DNA of 17,887 bases, from assembly GCA_900551265.1 (NCBI GenBank), contig URVL01000033.1, forward strand, positions 1 through 17,887. Direction: 5' to 3'. This document shows, in pieces, positions 14,769 through 17,887 of the stretch (position 1 is the first letter of the stretch; every line of letters begins with the position of its first letter). Position numbers and translations under genes: made by a program. The notes below the pieces were generated by a model. The model saw only the letters and a list, made by a program, of their open reading frames with translations, did not search any database and was not told the DNA's origin. Source of the DNA: an uncultured Eubacteriales bacterium (GTDB taxonomy: Bacteria > Bacillota > Clostridia > Oscillospirales > QAMX01).

Positions 14769-15170
14769 TTGATCAGAGATTCTTCAAACGAAAAGTCAGG
14801 TATCATGGATATTTTGCCTGCGATGCTTATTTTCACGGCAATTGGTATGATTGTCACATTGCTGGCGGCATTCCTGCTCGCCGTCCTGATTTCGAGCGGC
14901 GCCATACCGGAGGGGGCAAGGAACATCACCGCGCTTTGCTGCGTGCCGGGCACTTTCGTTACGGGCCTGCTCACCGCAAGACGCGCAGGACGCCGTATCC
15001 TTCCCATGGGACTCATCTCGGGAGGCCTTTTTCTCGTTTTGCTGCTGCTCATCAGCGTCATCTTTTTGCCGGGGCTTGACGCCTGGAGCGGATTTCTCGG
15101 TGTACTTGCCGCCTGTTTGGGCGGAAGCGTGGCCGGTGCGCTTTGCGCGCTTGGCATGAAAAAACGCTGA
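14769..15170 (+). CDS. TIGR04086 family four-helix membrane protein
   Basis: This 133-residue protein has four hydrophobic helices (about 14-42, 52-70, 78-102 and 107-128) and a basic C terminus. Size, topology and position next to yajC match TIGR04086, a family of uncharacterised membrane proteins in Gram-positive bacteria that I recall as often encoded near yajC. No catalytic motif is seen. I prefer the TTG start at 14769 because GGGGGGA lies 7 nt upstream; ATG 14805 (121 residues, weaker AGGT) is a fair alternative, and ATG 14748 lies inside the preceding hairpin. The stop codon sits inside the stem of the terminator for the converging topoisomerase gene. The link to protein export is by neighbourhood only. 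Confidence 0.75.
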   Translation: MIRDSSNEKSGIMDILPAMLIFTAIGMIVTLLAAFLLAVLISSGAIPEGARNITALCCVPGTFVTGLLTARRAGRRILPMGLISGGLFLVLLLLISVIFLPGLDAWSGFLGVLAACLGGSVAGALCALGMKKR

Positions 15171-15194
15171 CCCTCATGAGTGAGGTGTCAGCGT
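15159..15194 (-). terminator. Intrinsic terminator of the topoisomerase operon, embedded in the TIGR04086 gene end
   Basis: Arms 15164-15176 and 15181-15194 form 8 plus 5 bp with one bulged base and a TGAG loop. Read on the minus strand, the hairpin is followed by six T (complement of A15159-15164), which makes a canonical terminator 55 bp after the subunit A stop. The left arm and T tract lie within the last codons and stop codon of the opposing membrane protein gene. On the plus strand no T tract follows. Confidence 0.88.
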
Positions 15195-15249
15195 ATATCC
15201 ATCAAATGAGAGCCGGCAGGACATATCTCTCCACCGTGCACCCACAAAA

Positions 15250-17478
15250 TCAATCAAGGCCCAGCGTTAACTGCTGCTCCGGTTGATCGGCCGGCGCCAG
15301 TTTTGCGCCGGCTGCGGGCAACGTTCGCGAACGGTAGCGCTTTGGGTCAACAAGCGCAGTGTCGGCAAGGAGCCGCGCCGTCACAATGCGATGCCCCGGC
15401 TTCAGCGACATCACGGCAACGCCGATGGTGTCGCGTGTTGTTTTTGGCGTCAACATGGCAGTGTTCATGAGCAACATACGGTCCGCTGAAGAATAAAGCG
15501 CAATTTCCGTATCTTCTTTGATAAAAAACGCAACAACCAACGGCGATTTATTACTATATGCTGAGGTTAAACGACGGCGATTGGTCTTCGTTTCAAACGT
15601 ACTGGCTGCGACGCGTGCAACTTTTCCGTTCTCAAATATATAAATTAAGCTGCCGCTATAATCACCCGGCAAGAACGCAAATATGGGGAGCTCTCCCTCT
15701 CCCATACTCAGTTTTGCAGGAATATACTCACCCAAAACGCTTGCCTTCACATCCTCAAATTCCGCAATCCTCGCTTTATAAGCCTGCGCCTGATTTGTCA
15801 GGAAGATGATTTCATCTGCATTCCGTGCTTCATAGGTCTGCGCAATGGAGTCCCCTTCCTTAAGTTTTTGTTCACTGCTCATACGCAGAGATTGCGGGGT
15901 AATTTTCTTGAAATATCCCTCACGTGAGAGAAAAAGATGGACGGGATAGTCGGGCTTTGCATTGTCTTCTTCGATGGGAGTCTGTTCACTTTCTTCTACA
16001 ATAACTGTGCGGCGCGGTACGCCGTATTTTTTGGAAACTTCTCCAAGTTCGCGAATAATTACATTTCTCAATTTCGCTTTGCTGGCAACCAATCCCTCCA
16101 AAGAGGCAATTTCCTGCTCCAGCTCAGACGTTTCCTCTACCCTTTTTAAAATATATTGCCGGTTAATATTGCGCAGGCGGATCTCCGCAACAAATTCAGC
16201 CTGCACCTCGTCAATACCAAATCCAATCATTAAATTTGGTACGACTTCGCTTTCTTCCTCTGTTTCACGAATAATGGCAATCGCGCGGTCAATATCCAAA
16301 AGGATTTTCCCAAGGCCCTTCAGCAAATGCAGCCGGTCACGTTTGCGGCGCAGGTCAAAGTACACACGGCGACGGATGCACTCTGTTCGCCAAGCCGTCC
16401 ACTCCTCCAAAATACGGCGGACACCAAGGACCATAGGGGTCCCCGCAATCAAAATGTTAAAATTGCAGCTGAAGCTGTCTTCCAGAGGCGTCATTTTGAA
16501 AAGCTTTTGCATTAATTTTTCAGGCTCCACGCCACGTTTTAAATCAATGGTCAGCTTCAAGCCACTGAGATCGGTTTCATCACGCATATCTGCAATCTCG
16601 CGGATTCGGCCAGCCTTAATCAGCTCCGCCGTCTTATCCATAATCGCCTCAACGGTGGTCGTATACGGGATTTCATAGATTTCGATTAAGTTACCCTCTT
16701 TTTCATATCTCCAACGAGCACGAACGCGGAAAGAGCCTCGTCCTGTCTCATAAATCCGTTCCAGCTGCGCACGGTTATAAATCAGCTCGCCTCCCGTTGG
16801 GAAATCCGGCGCGATCAGGGTTGTCATAATGTCATGATTCGGATTTCGAATCAGTTCAACTGTCGTGCGGCACACTTCCGCTAAATTAAAGCTGCACAGT
16901 GTGCTGGCCATTCCCGCCGCAATTCCCTGGTTTGCATTGACCAGAATATTCGGAAAGGCCGTGGGTAACAGCGCCGGCTCCGTCATTGTATTATCATAGT
17001 TTGGGACGAAGTCAACCGCCTCCTGGTCAATATCACGAAAAAGCTCAGCCGTAATCGGGTCAAGCTTCACCTCTGTATACCGGGGAGCGGCATATGCCAT
17101 GTCTCTCGAATAGCACTTGCCAAAATTGCCTTTTGAATCAATCAGCGGATGCAGAAGCGCGCCATTACCGCGCGATAGACGGACAAGCGTGTCGTAGATC
17201 GCCTGGTCTCCGTGCGGGTTCAATTTCATGGTTTGTCCGACCACATTGGCAGACTTCGTCCGCTGACCACGCAGAAGATTCATCTTATACATGGTATATA
17301 AAAGTTTCCGATGGGATGGTTTAAATCCATCAATCTCCGGAATCGCACGCGAAACAATGACGCTCATCGCATACGGCATGAAATTCATCGTCAGTGTTTC
17401 TGTAATGCCCTGCTCGTCCACCATTGCCGGGACAAGCACTTCTTCTTTTTTTGATATCTTTTTCTTTTTTGGCGGCAT
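15250..17478 (-). CDS. parC: DNA topoisomerase IV-type subunit A (GyrA/ParC family)
   Basis: This 742-residue protein is the breakage-reunion subunit of a type IIA topoisomerase. The winged-helix region holds the catalytic Tyr134 in AAPRYTEVKL, preceded by the PHGD segment (88-91). Tower and coiled-coil regions follow (about 370-470, KRVEETSELEQEIASLEGL), then a shortened beta-pinwheel C-terminal domain (about 500-715). I find no GyrA-box (QRRGGKG), which fits topoisomerase IV or a clostridial second gyrase-like enzyme rather than housekeeping gyrase, although GyrA status cannot be excluded. At the quinolone-contact position equivalent to E. coli GyrA Ser83 it has Gln92; the acidic partner Asp96 is kept. 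ATG 17478 has AGGTGA about 7 nt upstream; GTG 17487 would add three residues. It follows the B subunit by 16 bp. Confidence 0.9.
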   Translation of the reverse strand: MPPKKKKISKKEEVLVPAMVDEQGITETLTMNFMPYAMSVIVSRAIPEIDGFKPSHRKLLYTMYKMNLLRGQRTKSANVVGQTMKLNPHGDQAIYDTLVRLSRGNGALLHPLIDSKGNFGKCYSRDMAYAAPRYTEVKLDPITAELFRDIDQEAVDFVPNYDNTMTEPALLPTAFPNILVNANQGIAAGMASTLCSFNLAEVCRTTVELIRNPNHDIMTTLIAPDFPTGGELIYNRAQLERIYETGRGSFRVRARWRYEKEGNLIEIYEIPYTTTVEAIMDKTAELIKAGRIREIADMRDETDLSGLKLTIDLKRGVEPEKLMQKLFKMTPLEDSFSCNFNILIAGTPMVLGVRRILEEWTAWRTECIRRRVYFDLRRKRDRLHLLKGLGKILLDIDRAIAIIRETEEESEVVPNLMIGFGIDEVQAEFVAEIRLRNINRQYILKRVEETSELEQEIASLEGLVASKAKLRNVIIRELGEVSKKYGVPRRTVIVEESEQTPIEEDNAKPDYPVHLFLSREGYFKKITPQSLRMSSEQKLKEGDSIAQTYEARNADEIIFLTNQAQAYKARIAEFEDVKASVLGEYIPAKLSMGEGELPIFAFLPGDYSGSLIYIFENGKVARVAASTFETKTNRRRLTSAYSNKSPLVVAFFIKEDTEIALYSSADRMLLMNTAMLTPKTTRDTIGVAVMSLKPGHRIVTARLLADTALVDPKRYRSRTLPAAGAKLAPADQPEQQLTLGLD

Positions 17479-17494
17479 TTCTTTCACCTGTCAC

Positions 17495-17887
17495 TTATGA
17501 GATATCGGCGAGCTCCAAATATTGCGCGCCGTTTTCCGCGATATATTCTTTTCGTCCTGCCAGATTATCGCCTAAAAGCAGGTCAAAAACCTCTGCGGTG
17601 TGCGCCGCGTCCTCCGGCATGACACGAATCAGGCGCCGCGTGGCAGGACTCATAGTCGTCTGCCACATCATCTCAGGCTCATTTTCGCCCAACCCCTTTG
17701 AACGGTTCAGCGTATACTTTGTATCTCCCAATTTTTCAATAATCTCCTGCTTTTCACGCTCATTATAGGCGAAAAGCGAACCATCCTTCGTAATGATTTC
17801 AAACAGCGGACTTTCTGCAATGTAAACATACCCCTGCTCAATTAACGTCGGCGTCAGCCGATAAAGCATCGCAAGGATCAACGTTCG
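17495..17887 (-). CDS. parE: DNA topoisomerase IV-type subunit B (GyrB/ParE family), 3' end only
   Basis: These are the last 130 residues of the ATPase/TOPRIM subunit; the gene begins beyond the right edge. The frame is open to the window end (reading R-T-L-I-L-A-M-L-Y-R), so an internal TTG at 17881 is not a start. Typical C-terminal marks are IEQGYVYIAESPLFEI and the SKGLGENEPEMMWQTTM block, whose counterpart in GyrB is RYKGLGEM. The latter form, with NEPEMMWQTT, is the style of clostridial ParE-like proteins. The DxD TOPRIM acids lie outside the window. It is encoded directly upstream of subunit A with 16 bp between, as expected for co-transcribed partners. Confidence 0.93.
   Translation of the reverse strand, partial: RTLILAMLYRLTPTLIEQGYVYIAESPLFEIITKDGSLFAYNEREKQEIIEKLGDTKYTLNRSKGLGENEPEMMWQTTMSPATRRLIRVMPEDAAHTAEVFDLLLGDNLAGRKEYIAENGAQYLELADIS

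Noticed and set aside
15962..16678. Plus-strand open frame (238 codons) opposite the topoisomerase A gene
   Set aside because: The translation is Ser/Arg-rich low-information sequence mirroring the coding strand; the opposite strand has an intact, well-recognised protein.

Overview
The window looks like chromosomal DNA of a low-to-mid GC member of the Bacillota, most likely class Clostridia. The reasons are a PolC-type replicative polymerase, sigma-A-type promoters, strong AGGAGG-like ribosome binding sites, several clostridial families (DUF6062, DUF975, VanW, TIGR04086) and a clostridial-type second topoisomerase pair. I see no phage, insertion sequence, CRISPR array, tRNA or rRNA. Every large open frame is a recognisable housekeeping or conserved gene except one Cys-rich protein at 2900-3529.

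Layout. 2-1144 (+) is the 3' end of polC. It is followed by a perfect 17-bp hairpin terminator shared with a converging DUF6062 gene (1228-1941, -). An OGG1-type 8-oxoguanine glycosylase (1982-2803, +) diverges from that gene. Next come an unrecognised multi-cysteine protein (2900-3529, +, TTG start), then a pyridoxal/pyridoxamine kinase (3519-4337, -) that overlaps it tail to tail and diverges from a ribokinase-family sugar kinase (4417-5316, +). A bidirectional terminator at 5364-5395 separates the ribokinase from a leftward operon that reads vanW-like (7320-9179), DUF975 membrane protein (6381-7250), trmL (5891-6388) and dCMP deaminase (5413-5904); the last three genes overlap at their ends.

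At 9236-9290 two near-consensus promoters face opposite ways with overlapping -10 boxes. One drives the vanW operon and the other drives a ComEC-like metallo-beta-lactamase lipoprotein (9334-10203) plus a small DUF3006 protein (10229-10447). A strong promoter at 10556-10584 then starts a lower-glycolysis operon, pgk-tpiA-gpmI (10650-14211), without gap or eno beside it. A further promoter precedes yajC (14358-14702) and a TIGR04086 membrane protein (about 14769-15170). The window ends in the leftward topoisomerase IV-type pair: subunit A complete (15250-17478) and subunit B as its 3' end only (17495-17887).

No wholly new system is evident. The items most worth a second look are the overlapping divergent promoters, a hairpin that sequesters the ribosome binding site between yajC and the TIGR04086 gene, a terminator embedded in an opposing gene's stop codon region, the internally duplicated cysteine modules in two uncharacterised proteins, and a Gln at the quinolone-contact Ser position of the topoisomerase A subunit. 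All promoter, terminator and hairpin calls were made by eye from sequence and are untested.
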